Assembly (NCBI GenBank): GCA_032622095.1
Contig: CP136064.1
Location: 246,917,827 to 246,981,826, forward strand
Direction: 5' to 3'
Length of the DNA stretch: 64,000 bases
Source: Siphonodentalium dalli
Lineage: Eukaryota; Mollusca; Scaphopoda; Gadilida; Siphonodentaliidae
The position numbers and the translations under genes were made by a program. Positions 27,601 to 30,260 of the stretch are shown here, in pieces; the first letter of the stretch is position 1, and the number at the start of each line of letters is the position of its first letter. Under the pieces are notes generated by a model. The model ran no database searches, was not told the DNA's origin, and saw nothing but the letters and a program-made list of their open reading frames with translations.

Positions 27601-28997
27601 TTGTATAACAACATGGTAATTATAGCGAAAATAAATAAAAGGCATACTAGTAAAGTCATTTACATACTAGTAGTTCCTTTCACCATGTTGTTTTATGTGG
27701 TTCTTTGGCCGATGGGGCCATTGTCATAACGTTGTATACATAAATGCACACCAGTCTTTGTCCGTGCAGGATTGAAACAATGTCAGAAATAAATGTCATG
27801 ATGTACGTACTTCAATTTTTCATCCGACAATCCTCAAAATTGGCCACGGCAATAAGCAATGCTATGGGAAACGCTGTGGCAACATTTGGAATCTAATACT
27901 CCACATCATTGAATTTGCCATGGGACATTTTTCCTAATTTTGAGGCTGATCCAATATGCTGATATCACGAAAAATCATCTTCTACAGTAATGCCCTAAAT
28001 AATCAAATCCTTGACCACAGTAGAATTATGGGTAATTATGCTGTGGTTAAGGAGTTGATTATTTAGGGCATTACTGTAAGTTCTATGCAATGTTAAAGTG
28101 CATCGGCCATTGGTCACACATCAATCTTAAAATTAATTAGTCGGCGCCAGTATGGGGCTGAACGCTAACGAATAATTTGTGTGCATTTCTGTTTAAAACA
28201 ATATGACAATTAATGACCCAACCCTTGTCAAGTGACATTAGGTAAGGCTGGTGTGCATTTCTGTTTGTAGAAGTGTGCACAATGTGTATTTGTATATAAA
28301 AAGTTATTACAACAAACAATATTGCACTCATCCCTCAACTCAAATTGATTCTCTTGAAGCATATTCTCTCTTGCGTAGAGTAGATAATGGCAAAAATGTA
28401 TAATCACTACATTTAGGTGCAGTATCATTTTAAATAACAAATTAATACTTACATGCATACTTTTTTCAAAATTTGGTCCCGAGAATATATATAAATGTGA
28501 TCCTGGTTGGAAGTGAATTGTGTTATAACTGTTTTTGGTGTCTTTGGTGCCAACTAATTTACAATTAACGTACAGCTGAATCTCATTATTGTTAAACCGC
28601 AATCCAAGCCTCGTCCATTTATCCAGAATGGAGGGAATATCGAAACTTGCAAGAATATTAGACTCCGACACATGAATCGAATCTGGAGTGTAGTATAAGT
28701 TTACTCTCTGCTCACCATTATAAACCTCCGAAAGTTCTAAACCGAACTGAATTATAAAACTTGGACTAACAACAGAAAACAAGTAACCTCCTATAGCACT
28801 TTGAGGTTTACAAGTCAACGAAATAGAAAAATCCTGATATAACGTTGGATGGAAGAACTGTCTAGCAGGAGTCCGAACTCTTGTACCCTCCCTTATAAGA
28901 AATGCTGGATATCCGTCCAGTCCGTTCACATAGGTTATTCCATTATGGTCTGGTAATCCTATGGCTGATAGTAGCTCTATTTCTGCGACCGTTTTGT
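534..28997 (-). CDS. Multiplexin-like (type XV/XVIII-like) collagen gene, internal part, eight exons
   Basis: Secreted extracellular-matrix collagen, partial at both ends. Joining the eight exons gives 521 codons with no stop and matching phases. Residues 1-209 form a TSPN/laminin-G-like domain spread over exons 1-2. Residues 210-254 are a non-collagenous linker with Ser-Gly dipeptides and a CPGC motif. Residues 255-521 are Gly-X-Y repeats with at least three non-collagenous breaks. The TSPN features '[11 protein letters not shown]', 'NLYYTPDS' and '[13 protein letters not shown]', the Ser-Gly-rich acidic segments and the interrupted helix resemble collagens XV/XVIII (multiplexins), some of which carry glycosaminoglycans. 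TSPN-bearing FACIT or fibrillar (V/XI) collagens are alternatives, but the interruptions argue against fibrillar. Introns range from 0.9 to about 9.5 kb and are filled with small transposons. No promoter or signal peptide exon was identified. Further exons inside the longest introns cannot be excluded. Confidence 0.85.
688..900. mobile_element. Family D foldback element, canonical 213 bp (D1)
   Basis: Family description: near-perfect palindrome whose ends read CAGTAATGCCCTAAATAATC, whose arms contain 'CCACAGCAGAATTATGGG' and 'GATTTAGTCGGAAATATGG', and whose apex is 'GGAAAGCTCTC...GAGAGCTTTCC'. Flanked here by TA (686-687 and 901-902). TA duplication with no coding capacity fits a Tc1/mariner-type MITE. 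Five copies in the window are exactly 213 bp. Confidence 0.9.
921..941. repeat. Isolated family D terminus
   Basis: 'catatactttgggcattact' followed by G and TA repeats the D right end 20 bp after D1. The same variant ('catatactt...gcattact') closes the D relic at 58332-58401, so a second D subfamily existed. Confidence 0.5.
968..1395. mobile_element. Family J foldback element carrying the 69-bp hairpin module (J1)
   Basis: About 428 bp with roughly 45-bp inverted termini ('ATGTGACCCGCCATATCAAA' left; 'TTTGATATGGCGAGTCACAT' right) that continue through 'CCCGACTT' and 'ACCCTGTGCC'. Inside lie one full hairpin module at 1020-1088 and a decayed second one near 1317-1355, separated by an imperfect 'CCTGCAGGGAGCCCCACAC' stem. 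No clear target duplication. Gene-less. Confidence 0.7.
1420..1560. mobile_element. Family T, small hairpin element
   Basis: 141-bp imperfect palindrome: 'CACTTGACTGAACTGGTGAC' at the left is matched inversely by 'GTCACCAGTTCAATTAAGTG' at the right, with further pairing around 'GAAATAATTCATG'. Only one copy noticed. Family unassigned. Confidence 0.6.
1797..2040 (-). mobile_element. Family C TTAA element (C1)
   Basis: Family description: TTAA-flanked element with imperfect 18-20 bp inverted ends, CCCTTCCATGACTGGAGCTT on one side and CCCTTTCATGACGGGAGCTG on the other, carrying two hairpin modules whose centre reads TCTCCC-ATA-GGGAGC. TTAA target and CCCTTT start are hallmarks of piggyBac-type transposons. 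This copy is reversed, intact at both TTAAs, and its second module is eroded (1945-1992). Confidence 0.8.
2063..2426 (+). mobile_element. Family F dispersed repeat, TTAA-flanked (F1)
   Basis: Family description: starts TTAAAGACATATTATG and ends CACATCACTTTAA, about 364-369 bp, with a conserved interior ('GATAAGTTAGTATTCAGG', 'GGGACGCATCTATCGG'). The ends share only TTAAAG in inverted orientation. Four copies occur here (2063, 5493, 46190, 63835). No ORF of significance. Probably a non-autonomous TTAA element, with less certainty than A-C. Confidence 0.65.
2707..3096 (+). mobile_element. Family A TTAA element (A1), two hairpin modules
   Basis: Family description: TTAA-flanked, 390-400 bp, ends CCCTTTACCCAACA. 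One end continues AACCGGCCAAAACCGGCC and the other GAAGGGCCCTGTGCC. It holds two 69-bp hairpin modules in opposite orientation, here 2860-2928 and 2998-3066. They are separated by an AT-rich spacer 'TTTTTTCTTACATTCTTTAA'. Eight copies occur in the window and differ by only a few substitutions, suggesting recent spread. piggyBac-like MITE by ends and TTAA target. Confidence 0.9.
3132..3576. mobile_element. Family E hAT-like double foldback, long form (E1)
   Basis: Family description: ends CAAGCCT(T/G)(G/C)AAATAG. Each half is a hairpin built from 'AGAATGAGGTCCCCAGAGGG' and 'TGAATTTAGTGATGCTA' against their complements. Short forms are 254-255 bp and long forms about 445 bp with a spacer. This copy has a perfect 8-bp duplication AACTCACA (3124-3131 and 3577-3584), which is why I call the family hAT-like. 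Confidence 0.85.
3577..4036. other. Intron 7 sequence, nothing recognised
   Basis: AT-rich unique-looking sequence between E1 and E2. No collagen-type exon or transposon end seen. Confidence 0.5.
4037..4393. mobile_element. Family E element (E2)
   Basis: Begins CTAGCCTGCAAATAG (one change from the family start) and ends GCAGGCTTG. Flanks 'gtagacgcc' and 'gtagatgcc' look like a target duplication with one mismatch. The two halves are unequal: the first hairpin lacks part of its loop. Confidence 0.75.
4394..5165. other. Intron 7 sequence, nothing recognised
   Basis: Only short 'cattccgcg' echoes at 4607-4640 stand out. No exon, transposon end or RNA gene supported. Confidence 0.5.
5166..5428 (+). 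mobile_element. Family C element (C2)
   Basis: Left flank reads TTTA rather than TTAA (5166-5169); right TTAA is at 5425-5428. Two full TCCC/GGGA-type modules at about 5214-5281 and 5310-5377. The spacer 'CTAACAATATTTACCTTGAC' is characteristic of the family. Confidence 0.8.
5493..5861 (+). mobile_element. Family F element (F2)
   Basis: Full length at 369 bp, TTAA at both ends. Parallels F1 along its whole length with scattered substitutions. Confidence 0.65.
5955..6134 (+). mobile_element. Family L dispersed repeat (L1), with hairpin
   Basis: Family description: core 'GTTGAACTTATTATCTGAAC' and one end that, read inward, is TTAA(C)CCTTTCTATACTAAAT, i.e. another CCTTT/TTAA end. This copy holds an imperfect 33-bp-arm hairpin at 6019-6089 made by the core and its inverse. 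It ends on the TTAA at 6131-6134, which is also where element N begins. Confidence 0.55.
6131..6541. mobile_element. Family N long foldback element
   Basis: About 410 bp with arms extending some 150 bp: 'TATATAGTTTCCTGAGTATA' (left) pairs with 'TGCACCGGAAACTATATATA' (right), and 'TAATAAATTTGGGACAATTT' pairs with 'AAATTGTCCCAATTGATTAT'. The right TTAA is degraded. Single copy seen. Confidence 0.65.
6599..6783. mobile_element. Family K perfect-type hairpin element, TTAA-flanked
   Basis: TTAA at 6599-6602 and 6780-6783. The ends CCCTTTCAGTGCCAAGTCCG extend into about 77-bp arms with only a few mismatches around a ~23-bp loop. The arm start matches the right end of family B ('CAACCCATAT', 'GATTTTTGTATC'), so K looks like two B right ends joined head to head. 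A transcript through it would fold into a long double-stranded stem. Confidence 0.85.
6784..7343. other. Intron 7 sequence, nothing recognised
   Basis: Overlapping open frames of about 100 codons occur on both strands at 7021-7357, but neither has splice sites, domain features or a family resemblance. I treat them as chance. Confidence 0.5.
7344..7534. mobile_element. Family D element (D2), 191 bp
   Basis: TA-flanked (7342-7343, 7535-7536). The apex has lost about 22 bp, so the right arm lacks the 'CCATTCATCGG' portion. Confidence 0.85.
7702..8184 (+). mobile_element. Family B TTAA element (B1), one hairpin module
   Basis: Family description: TTAA plus CCCTTTCAGTGCCAGGGGCC at the left with a small GGCCGAT-CTCATCGGCC stem; right end ATATGGGTTGATACAAAAAT...CTCAAAGGGTTAA. 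One 69-bp module at 8065-8133. At 7850-7853 this copy has the uninterrupted site 'atgcTTAAgcat', which in B4 holds an inserted A element. Confidence 0.85.
8196..8450. mobile_element. Family E element, short form (E3)
   Basis: 255 bp with a perfect 8-bp duplication TTGATGAG (8188-8195 and 8451-8458). Two mirror hairpins joined by 'GCTGAGGTGTAAGC'. Inserted 11 bp after B1. Confidence 0.9.
8600..8756 (-). mobile_element. Family C, right half (C3)
   Basis: Retains one module (about 8637-8706) and the GGAAGCTCCAGTCATG end with TTAA at 8753-8756. The other end is missing, with truncation inside the first module near 'gtgcattggc'. Confidence 0.75.
8757..9174. other. Intron 7 sequence, nothing recognised
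   Basis: AT-rich; 'cacataaaataaaaa' occurs twice (8999 and 9062). No gene or element supported. Confidence 0.45.
9175..9265 (-). mobile_element. Family L fragment (L2)
   Basis: Shares 'CCTTTGGTCTGTCTGTCTAT' with L1 in reverse and ends at H1. It may be the left part of the copy that resumes at 9705 (L3), with H1 inserted between. Confidence 0.45.
9266..9704. mobile_element. Family H TTAA foldback (H1)
   Basis: Family description: ends TTAAAGGCACACTTAATTTT with arms through 'TATGGAATATG', about 440-450 bp. Left TTAA 9266-9269; right reads TTAG at 9701-9704. The open frames of 74 and 108 codons inside are opposite strands of the palindrome. Confidence 0.7.
9705..9887 (+). mobile_element. Family L copy (L3)
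   Basis: 'TTTGTTGAACTTATTATCTA' core and the 'TTTAGTATAGAAAGGATTAA' end (TTAA 9884-9887). Confidence 0.5.
10104..10392 (-). CDS. Collagen exon 7, Gly-X-Y with acidic interruption
   Basis: 289 bp; acceptor 'tctattactag', donor 'gttagttt'. Starts on a Gly codon (phase 0) and ends after the first base of a Gly codon. Triplets GDR...GPP are broken by an acidic stretch '[16 protein letters not shown]', then resume GKR GPP GEI through GPP GLQ. The SG-D/SG-DD pattern is a candidate glycosaminoglycan attachment site and is reminiscent of interruptions in collagen XVIII. A 2-residue imperfection (GF) sits near the start. Confidence 0.9.
10432..10858 (+). mobile_element. Family C fragment (C4), host of element Q
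   Basis: Left TTAA 10432-10435 and the 'GAGCTTCCTGAAATTTTGCG' end are intact, 39 bp from the exon 7 acceptor. The first module is split by Q (10498-10833) and resumes as 'catataagagaaacattggcc'. The right half is absent. Confidence 0.75.
10498..10833. mobile_element. Family Q, Harbinger-like MITE with TTA duplication
   Basis: 336 bp. Ends GTGCCACCGCAGACGCTGCG and (inverse) GTGCCACCGCAGACTCTGCG, one mismatch in 20. Flanked by TTA at 10495-10497 and 10834-10836, and sitting inside the arm of a C hairpin. A 3-bp TWA duplication is typical of PIF/Harbinger elements. More GC-rich than its surroundings, with repeated 'CGATCA' and 'ATCGTAG' motifs. The 73-codon minus frame here is not supported as a gene. 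Confidence 0.85.
11071..11243. mobile_element. Family D element (D3), 173 bp
   Basis: TA flanks at 11069-11070 and 11244-11245. The left arm is missing the 'CGGAAATATGG...CGGAAAGC' half while the right arm keeps it, so the palindrome is lopsided. Confidence 0.85.
11246..11421 (+). mobile_element. Family L copy (L4) abutting exon 6
   Basis: 'GTTTGTTGAACTTATTATCT' core and an end reading 'gaagggTTAA' at 11418-11421, only 15 bp inside the intron from the exon 6 donor. Confidence 0.5.
11437..11682 (-). CDS. Collagen exon 6
   Basis: 246 bp, exactly 82 codons, phase 0 at both ends; acceptor 'tgttttatag', donor 'gtcagtag'. Gly-X-Y triplets with a 2-residue slip (GI before GMQ) and a non-collagenous insert '[11 protein letters not shown]' after a GPP GPP pair. 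The aromatic and Pro-rich break should make a flexible joint. Codon use favours A/T-ending Gly and Pro codons, as elsewhere in the gene. Confidence 0.9.
11683..12225. other. Intron 5 sequence, nothing recognised
   Basis: Contains 'catgacgtaaatgacgtcatgaac' echoes (11803-11842) including TGACGTCA, a CREB/ATF-type palindrome, but with no promoter context. No exon or transposon end. Confidence 0.4.
12226..12391 (+). mobile_element. Family C, right half (C5)
   Basis: Begins within the spacer ('TTTGCCTTGACCTTGTAAGT'), keeps one module and the 'GGATCTTTAATGCTGCAC' end, TTAA at 12388-12391. About 20 extra bases ('accccaatctcccaccat') sit in the terminus. Confidence 0.7.
12563..12735 (-). CDS. Collagen exon 5, first long Gly-X-Y block
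   Basis: 173 bp; acceptor 'tttttgttttag', donor 'gttagtct'. Completes the Gly codon started in exon 4, reads GDHK (a 4-residue spacing), then 18 uninterrupted triplets from GDK through GQD rich in GIP, GDR and GEM. Ends in phase 0, matching exon 6. Its acceptor lies 17 bp from the terminus of transposon I2. Confidence 0.9.
12753..13262 (+). mobile_element. Family I TTAA element, right end lost (I2)
   Basis: Starts TTAAAGGGATACTCTACACC (compare TTAAAGGGGTACTGTACGCC in I1) and follows I1 through 'CAATAAATTCCTGGTAATAC' and 'GGCTCCAGCCATAA' to 'CAACAGACTTTCAAATAATG'. The last ~85 bp and right TTAA are missing. Confidence 0.75.
13273..13442. mobile_element. Family E, left two-thirds (E4)
   Basis: First hairpin and part of the second are present. 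It stops at 'TTTGGTGATGCTA', where unrelated GC-rich sequence begins. No right end found. Confidence 0.75.
13443..14160. other. GC-rich island of unknown origin with open frames on both strands
   Basis: Distinctly richer in G+C than the neighbouring sequence. The minus strand is open from 13790 to 13386 (134 codons, ending inside E4) and starts at GTG, not ATG. The plus strand is also open at 13410-13826. The minus frame is polar, with many His, Asn and Lys, and has no motif I recognise. It may be a fragment of a retroelement or a transferred gene piece. The join to E4 at 13442 is abrupt. Confidence 0.3.
14175..14265 (-). mobile_element. Family H fragment (H4)
   Basis: 'CCTTGATATATGGTTTTAAT' to 'CACCATTTGGAACG' is the inverse of the interior of H2 at about 26225-26310. 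Confidence 0.6.
14285..14640 (-). mobile_element. Hybrid A/C-type element with expanded spacer (C6)
   Basis: The right terminus is C type (GGAAGCTCCCATCAT...TTAA at 14637-14640), but its module (about 14522-14590) has the GACC/GGT centre of A and B. Between a left module remnant and this module the usual 'TTTCTTACATTCTTTAACAA' spacer is repeated about five times in degenerate form (14313-14500). Confidence 0.65.
14641..15146. other. Intron 4 sequence, nothing recognised
   Basis: No splice-flanked Gly-X-Y segment on the minus strand and no transposon termini. Confidence 0.45.
15147..15359. mobile_element. Family D element, 213 bp (D4)
   Basis: Full length. Left TA at 15145-15146; the right flank is AA, with TA three bases later. 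Left flank 'actgaacta' recurs just right of the element. Confidence 0.85.
15417..15489. mobile_element. Family E left-end fragment (E5)
   Basis: CAAGCCTTGAAATTGTG through 'TTTAGTGAGGCTACCCTG', i.e. one arm of the first hairpin only. Confidence 0.7.
15561..15749 (+). pseudogene. Possible coding remnant, 62 codons, unknown
   Basis: Open after an upstream TGA until TAA at 15747-15749, with no ATG near the start. The composition looks protein-like ('[16 protein letters not shown]', '[13 protein letters not shown]'). No family recognised. It could be a decayed transposase or retroelement piece or an accident in AT-rich DNA. It lies antisense to the collagen gene. Confidence 0.2.
15786..15998. mobile_element. 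Family D element, 213 bp (D5)
   Basis: TA flanks at 15784-15785 and 15999-16000. Right end GAGCATTACTG, left CAGCAATGCTC. The apex is exactly symmetrical. Confidence 0.9.
16336..16772. mobile_element. Family E long form, decayed (E6)
   Basis: Both CAAGCC termini are missing. Internal order (first hairpin, 'ATCTTCTGGGAAGTATCTAT' spacer, 'TCAGTTGAGGCCTAAGCAGA', second hairpin half) matches E1 and E13. A foreign 'gggaggatatacatgtagag' segment sits in the first hairpin. Confidence 0.65.
17017..17185. mobile_element. Family D element, 169 bp (D6)
   Basis: TA flanks (17015-17016, 17186-17187). The central 'CCATTCATCGGAAAGC' portion is deleted and replaced by 'aacaagcaacaagcc'. Confidence 0.85.
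17200..17286. mobile_element. Family D, one arm closed by a minimal right end (D7)
   Basis: Left arm up to 'AAATATGGC' followed directly by TTTACTG and TA. Almost the entire right arm is deleted yet both outermost ends remain. Lies 12 bp beyond D6. Confidence 0.75.
17312..17451. mobile_element. Family E single-hairpin form (E7)
   Basis: 'GTGTGTCTGTCATTTGCAGA' start, one hairpin, 'TTTCAAGGCTTA' end. Left CAAGCC is missing; flanks 'agtgattt' and 'agtgaatg' match 6 of 8. Confidence 0.65.
17523..17738 (+). mobile_element. Family C remnant (C7) next to exon 4 donor
   Basis: Two modules (one scrambled at 17535-17595) and a worn 'CAGCTCCCGTCATGAAATG' right end with no TTAA. Ends about 25 bp from the exon 4 splice donor. 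Confidence 0.65.
17764..17827 (-). CDS. Collagen exon 4: CPGC and poly-Pro segment leading into the helix
   Basis: 64 bp; acceptor 'tactctttcag', donor 'gtaagcca'. Encodes '[18 protein letters not shown]' then RPK and the first base of a Gly codon. The two cysteines just before the triple helix could form interchain disulphides that register the trimer (inference from collagens generally). Phase 0 in, phase 1 out, matching exon 5. Confidence 0.8.
17930..18081. mobile_element. Family E single-hairpin form (E8), perfect 8-bp duplication
   Basis: 152 bp with GCTATTTT at 17922-17929 and 18082-18089. Starts CAAGCCTGCCATAGCAGTTG, so the left hairpin is deleted but both ends are intact. Confidence 0.9.
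18309..18645 (+). mobile_element. Family C element with duplicated right part (C8)
   Basis: TTAA 18309-18312 and 18642-18645. After two modules and the first 'CAACTCCCATCATAAAAGGG' end, a further half module and a second 'GCTCCCATCATGAAAGGG' end follow. 31 bp separate its TTAA from the exon 3 donor. Confidence 0.75.
18677..18748 (-). CDS. Collagen exon 3: Ser-Gly linker
   Basis: 72 bp, 24 codons, phase 0 both ends; acceptor 'tttttttcag', donor 'gtaagttt'. Encodes '[17 protein letters not shown]' then KPPIFTE, a non-collagenous linker. Ser-Gly repeats beside acidic residues are candidate glycosaminoglycan sites, as in the N-terminal regions of collagens XV and XVIII. Assignment rests on splice sites, phase and context, because the segment has no fold signature. 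Confidence 0.75.
18732..18920. repeat. 94-bp tandem duplication including the exon 3 acceptor
   Basis: 'gatccagatccgcttcc' at 18732-18748 (the first 17 bp of exon 3 on the minus strand) recurs at 18826-18842, followed in both by similar 'gaaaaaaa...gatcatttatta' sequence. In the upstream copy the AG is shifted by one base (caag for cag), so its use would change the frame. Confidence 0.8.
18921..19331. other. Intron 2 sequence, nothing recognised
   Basis: No element ends or exons seen. Confidence 0.45.
19332..19631 (+). repeat. 29-bp tandem array, ten full copies
   Basis: Unit begins GTGGGGAGGTCTGCCTCAGT and ends CTGACTAAT. Ten exact-length units (19332-19621) plus a partial one; divergence is confined to one to four bases per unit. 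Units lack a hairpin and variable spacers, so this is a minisatellite and not a CRISPR array. Confidence 0.95.
19632..19673 (-). mobile_element. Family C terminus only (C9)
   Basis: 'TTTTTCACAACATCCCAGG' then AAGCTCCAGTCATGGAAGGG and TTAA (19670-19673). The 29-bp array abuts it directly. Confidence 0.7.
20035..20138. mobile_element. Family D left arm, cut at the apex (D8)
   Basis: 104 bp from CAGTAATGCCC to GGAAAGCTCT, i.e. half of the 213-bp palindrome to within 2-3 bases. Left TA present. Confidence 0.85.
20139..20348. mobile_element. Family H right part (H3)
   Basis: Interior 'TTTGTTGCATTCTGGG' and an end 'TTGAGTGGGCCTTTAA' match H2 (26130-26344). It joins D8 at D8's apex. Confidence 0.6.
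20349..21167. other. Intron 2 sequence, nothing recognised
   Basis: Includes a weak GC-containing hairpin around 20600-20700. No gene evidence. Confidence 0.45.
21168..21669. repeat. Mollusc-style dispersed repeat: 168-bp tandem pair with terminal C/G hairpin
   Basis: Two direct copies, 21201-21368 and 21369 to about 21536, share 'GGGGATAACT', 'CACAGGTGCACAGGTTCCCA' and 'AATGTAG(G/A)AATAAAAGC'. Then 'GGACAGATGATGGAGAGGCA' and a 'CCCCCCACAAC' / 'GTTGTGGGGGG' stem (21628-21652). Similar arrangements are, from memory, common in bivalve and gastropod genomes. A few CCCTAA-like units (21168-21197) precede it but are too short and irregular to be telomeric. Confidence 0.6.
21771..22166. mobile_element. 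Family E long form (E9)
   Basis: Two hairpins with the 'TAGGGGATATAGAAAC' spacer in the reverse order to E1. Both outer ends are worn ('ATCCAGGCATG' at the right). Confidence 0.7.
22170..22613 (-). mobile_element. Family B element, reversed (B2)
   Basis: TTAA 22170-22173 and 22610-22613; the left end is the CAACCCATAT side, the right end the GGCCGATCTCATTGG side. Module at 22221-22289. Full-length partner of B1 and B4. Confidence 0.85.
22614..23007. other. Intron 2 sequence, nothing recognised
   Basis: No exon or element end seen. Confidence 0.45.
23008..23352 (+). mobile_element. Family C element with three hairpin modules (C10)
   Basis: TTAA 23008-23011 and 23349-23352. Modules near 23055-23112, 23140-23205 and 23235-23304, the first shortened at its apex. 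The extra module brings with it a second copy of the 'TTTACCTTGACCTTG' spacer. Confidence 0.8.
23402..23655. mobile_element. Family E short form (E10), perfect 8-bp duplication
   Basis: AGTATACT at 23394-23401 and 23656-23663. Almost identical to E3 and E11. Confidence 0.92.
23992..24200 (+). mobile_element. Family G left arm (G1)
   Basis: TAGATCATGCCATGAATCTT through 'TTGAATAAACAATGCAGGGA' to 'TCAATAATCTATTTCACATT'. The right arm is missing. See G5 for the family description. Confidence 0.7.
24458..24561 (+). mobile_element. Poly-G tract plus right end of family B (B3)
   Basis: 22 G (24458-24479) run directly into half a hairpin module ('CCTATGGTCGACTCGC') and the B right end with TTAA at 24558-24561. 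The TTAA is 19 bp from the exon 2 donor. Confidence 0.75.
24581..24664 (-). CDS. Collagen exon 2: end of TSPN/LamG domain
   Basis: 84 bp, 28 codons, phase 0; acceptor 'tccttttcag', donor 'gtaagagc'. '[15 protein letters not shown]' continues the last beta strands of the TSPN domain (compare the V-I-A-E-L-K region of collagen XVIII), followed by '[13 protein letters not shown]' with one cysteine that may pair with one in exon 1. Confidence 0.85.
24987..25366. mobile_element. Family S foldback with GC-rich 22-bp tandem core
   Basis: Ends 'CGCTGGACAAAACAAGTGTC' and (inverse) 'TGCTGGACAAAACTAGTGTC'. The core at 25075-25189 is about five units of 21-22 bp related to CGGCCGAACGGCAAGTACAC, with inverted relatives further right. 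Open frames here on both strands (e.g. 24961-25254) are produced by the repeat. No clear target duplication. Confidence 0.7.
25559..25894 (+). mobile_element. Family A element, short spacer (A2)
   Basis: TTAA 25559-25562 and 25891-25894. Modules at 25701-25769 and 25796-25864; the spacer is only about 26 bp because its AT-rich part is deleted. Its right TTAA is also the left TTAA of H2. Confidence 0.88.
25891..26344. mobile_element. Family H element (H2), between A2 and I1
   Basis: TTAAAGGCCCCCTTAATTTT to 'AAAATTAAGTGTGCCTTTAA'; 454 bp including both TTAAs, which it shares with its neighbours. Confidence 0.8.
26341..26940. mobile_element. Family I element, full length 600 bp (I1)
   Basis: TTAAAGGGGTACTGTACGCC left, inverse 'GGGTACAGTACCCCTTTAA' right. 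TTAA at 26341-26344 and 26937-26940. Gene-less; a palindromic 'TTATGGCTCCAGCCATAA' lies in the middle. Confidence 0.85.
26941..27349. other. Intron 1 sequence, nothing recognised
   Basis: C-rich patch at 26998-27008, otherwise unremarkable. Confidence 0.45.
27350..27603. mobile_element. Family E short form (E11), perfect 8-bp duplication
   Basis: TATAACAA at 27342-27349 and 27604-27611; 254 bp. Confidence 0.92.
27985..28076. mobile_element. Family D minimal hairpin, 92 bp (D9)
   Basis: TA-flanked. Left arm to 'AATTATGGGTAATTATG' then straight into 'CTGTGGTTAAGGAG'. The inner ~120 bp of the palindrome is gone but both terminal ~40 bp remain. Confidence 0.85.
28453..28997 (-). CDS. Collagen exon 1 in window: TSPN/laminin-G-like domain
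   Basis: 545 bp, 181 codons after a split codon (phase 1 in, phase 0 out); acceptor 'cttatttttcag', donor 'gtaagtatt'. Starts '[17 protein letters not shown]'; the domain core includes '[12 protein letters not shown]' (Cys 62), '[16 protein letters not shown]', 'NLYYTPDS', '[10 protein letters not shown]' and 'IQLYVNCKL' (Cys 145). The pattern of E-LL-GLP start, F-x-DFS strand, W before the central strand and an L-Y-V-x-C strand is that of TSPN domains in collagens, closest in my reading to XV/XVIII. A 'GLDGYPAFL' loop precedes the core. No signal peptide here. Confidence 0.9.
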
Positions 28998-29096
28998 CTG
29001 AAAAATAAGAGAATTAAAGGTGAGTATTTTTTGGAGCATTTTTATAAATTAAAAAGTCTGATTTCTTACCGCATATCACTTAAATCTGATTGAGTT

Positions 29097-29939
29097 TTAA
29101 CCCTTTCAGTGCCAGGGGCCGATCTCATCAACCCTAATTTACGGTCTGTAAAATCGGCCCTAAAAAAAATAAAAAATAAAACATATTTTTATTTTTTAGA
29201 TTTTTTTGGGTTGAATTTTTTTGGGTATGCTTAACCCTTTACCCAACAGAACGGCCCTGTGCCAATGCATTCTCTTATATATGCGAGTCGACCATAGGTC
29301 GCCTCGCATATATAAGAGAATGCATTGGCTTAACACATTAAAATTTATAAAATTGTTAAAGAATGTAAGAAAAAATGGTAAAAAGTGTTAAAAAAATATT
29401 TTTTTTAGGCGAATGCATTCTCTTATATATGCGAGGCGACCTATGGTCGACTCGCAAATATAAGAGAATGCATTGGCACAGGGCATAACTGTAACTATCA
29501 CAATGTGGTCAAGGAGCCGGTTCCAATGATATCCATATGTGTATGGTTCTATTGAGACAGACCGAAGATATTTTAGGCTGTTGAAGCTTTATTTGGCCGG
29601 TTTTGGCCGGTTTGTTGGGTAAAGGGTTAAGCATGCTATAGCAAATTTAAAAACAAACTGGATAAAACCTTAGGGGCATGTTATAACTCAAAACTATCAC
29701 CAAGTATTCATAGTAATAATTTTGATGCCCATGACAAACGTAAGATTCCCTGGCACTAAACCTACAAAATAAGTCTGTTAAAGAATATAAGAAAAAATTA
29801 TTAAATGAAAAATTGTTAGGCCAATGCATTCTCTTATATATGCGAGGCGACCTATGGTCAACTCGCATATATAAGAGAATGCATTGGCACAGGGTATATG
29901 GGTTGATACAAAAATCGGACCTGGCACTGAAAGGGTTAA
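29097..29939 (+). mobile_element. Family B element (B4) interrupted by A3
   Basis: TTAA 29097-29100 and 29936-29939, module at 29820-29888. A3 occupies the interior TTAA, giving 'atgcTTAA[A3]TTAAgcat'. Lies about 100 bp upstream of the exon 1 acceptor. Confidence 0.9.
29231..29630 (-). mobile_element. Family A element nested in B4 (A3)
   Basis: TTAA 29231-29234 and 29627-29630, 400 bp with both TTAAs. Two modules intact apart from small changes ('ggcgaatgcattc'). Confidence 0.93.
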
Positions 29940-30160
29940 ACCTTCCATGATTAGAGCTTCCTGAGATTTTGTGAAAAACCCGAGCCAGCGCATATAATAT
30001 TCTCTTATATAGGGAGCCTTGCATATATAAGAGAAAACATTGGACTAACAATATTTACCTTGACCATTGTAAGCCAGTGCACACTCTTATATATGGGAGA
30101 CTCGCATATACAATAGAATGCACTGGCACAGGACCTTTAATTCTGCACCAGCGCGAACTC
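29936..30160 (+). mobile_element. Family C element (C11) sharing a TTAA with B4
   Basis: Left end 'TTAAACCTTCCATGATTAGA' starts on B4's right TTAA. The first module is scrambled, the second shortened; the right end stops at 'GCACCAGCGCGAACTC'. Confidence 0.7.
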
Positions 30161-30250
30161 AATAAATGTTATCCCTTTCTTTACTAAATGCTCATTAATG
30201 AGTAGTTCCCTTAGGAAATGTTCAGATAGTAAAATAAATGAATAGGAATC
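30161..30250 (-). mobile_element. Family L fragment (L5)
   Basis: 'CCCTTTCTTTACTAAATGCT' and 'TTAGGAAATGTTCAGATAGT', the inverse of the L end and core. Confidence 0.5.
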
Positions 30251-30260
30251 ACAAGTAACT

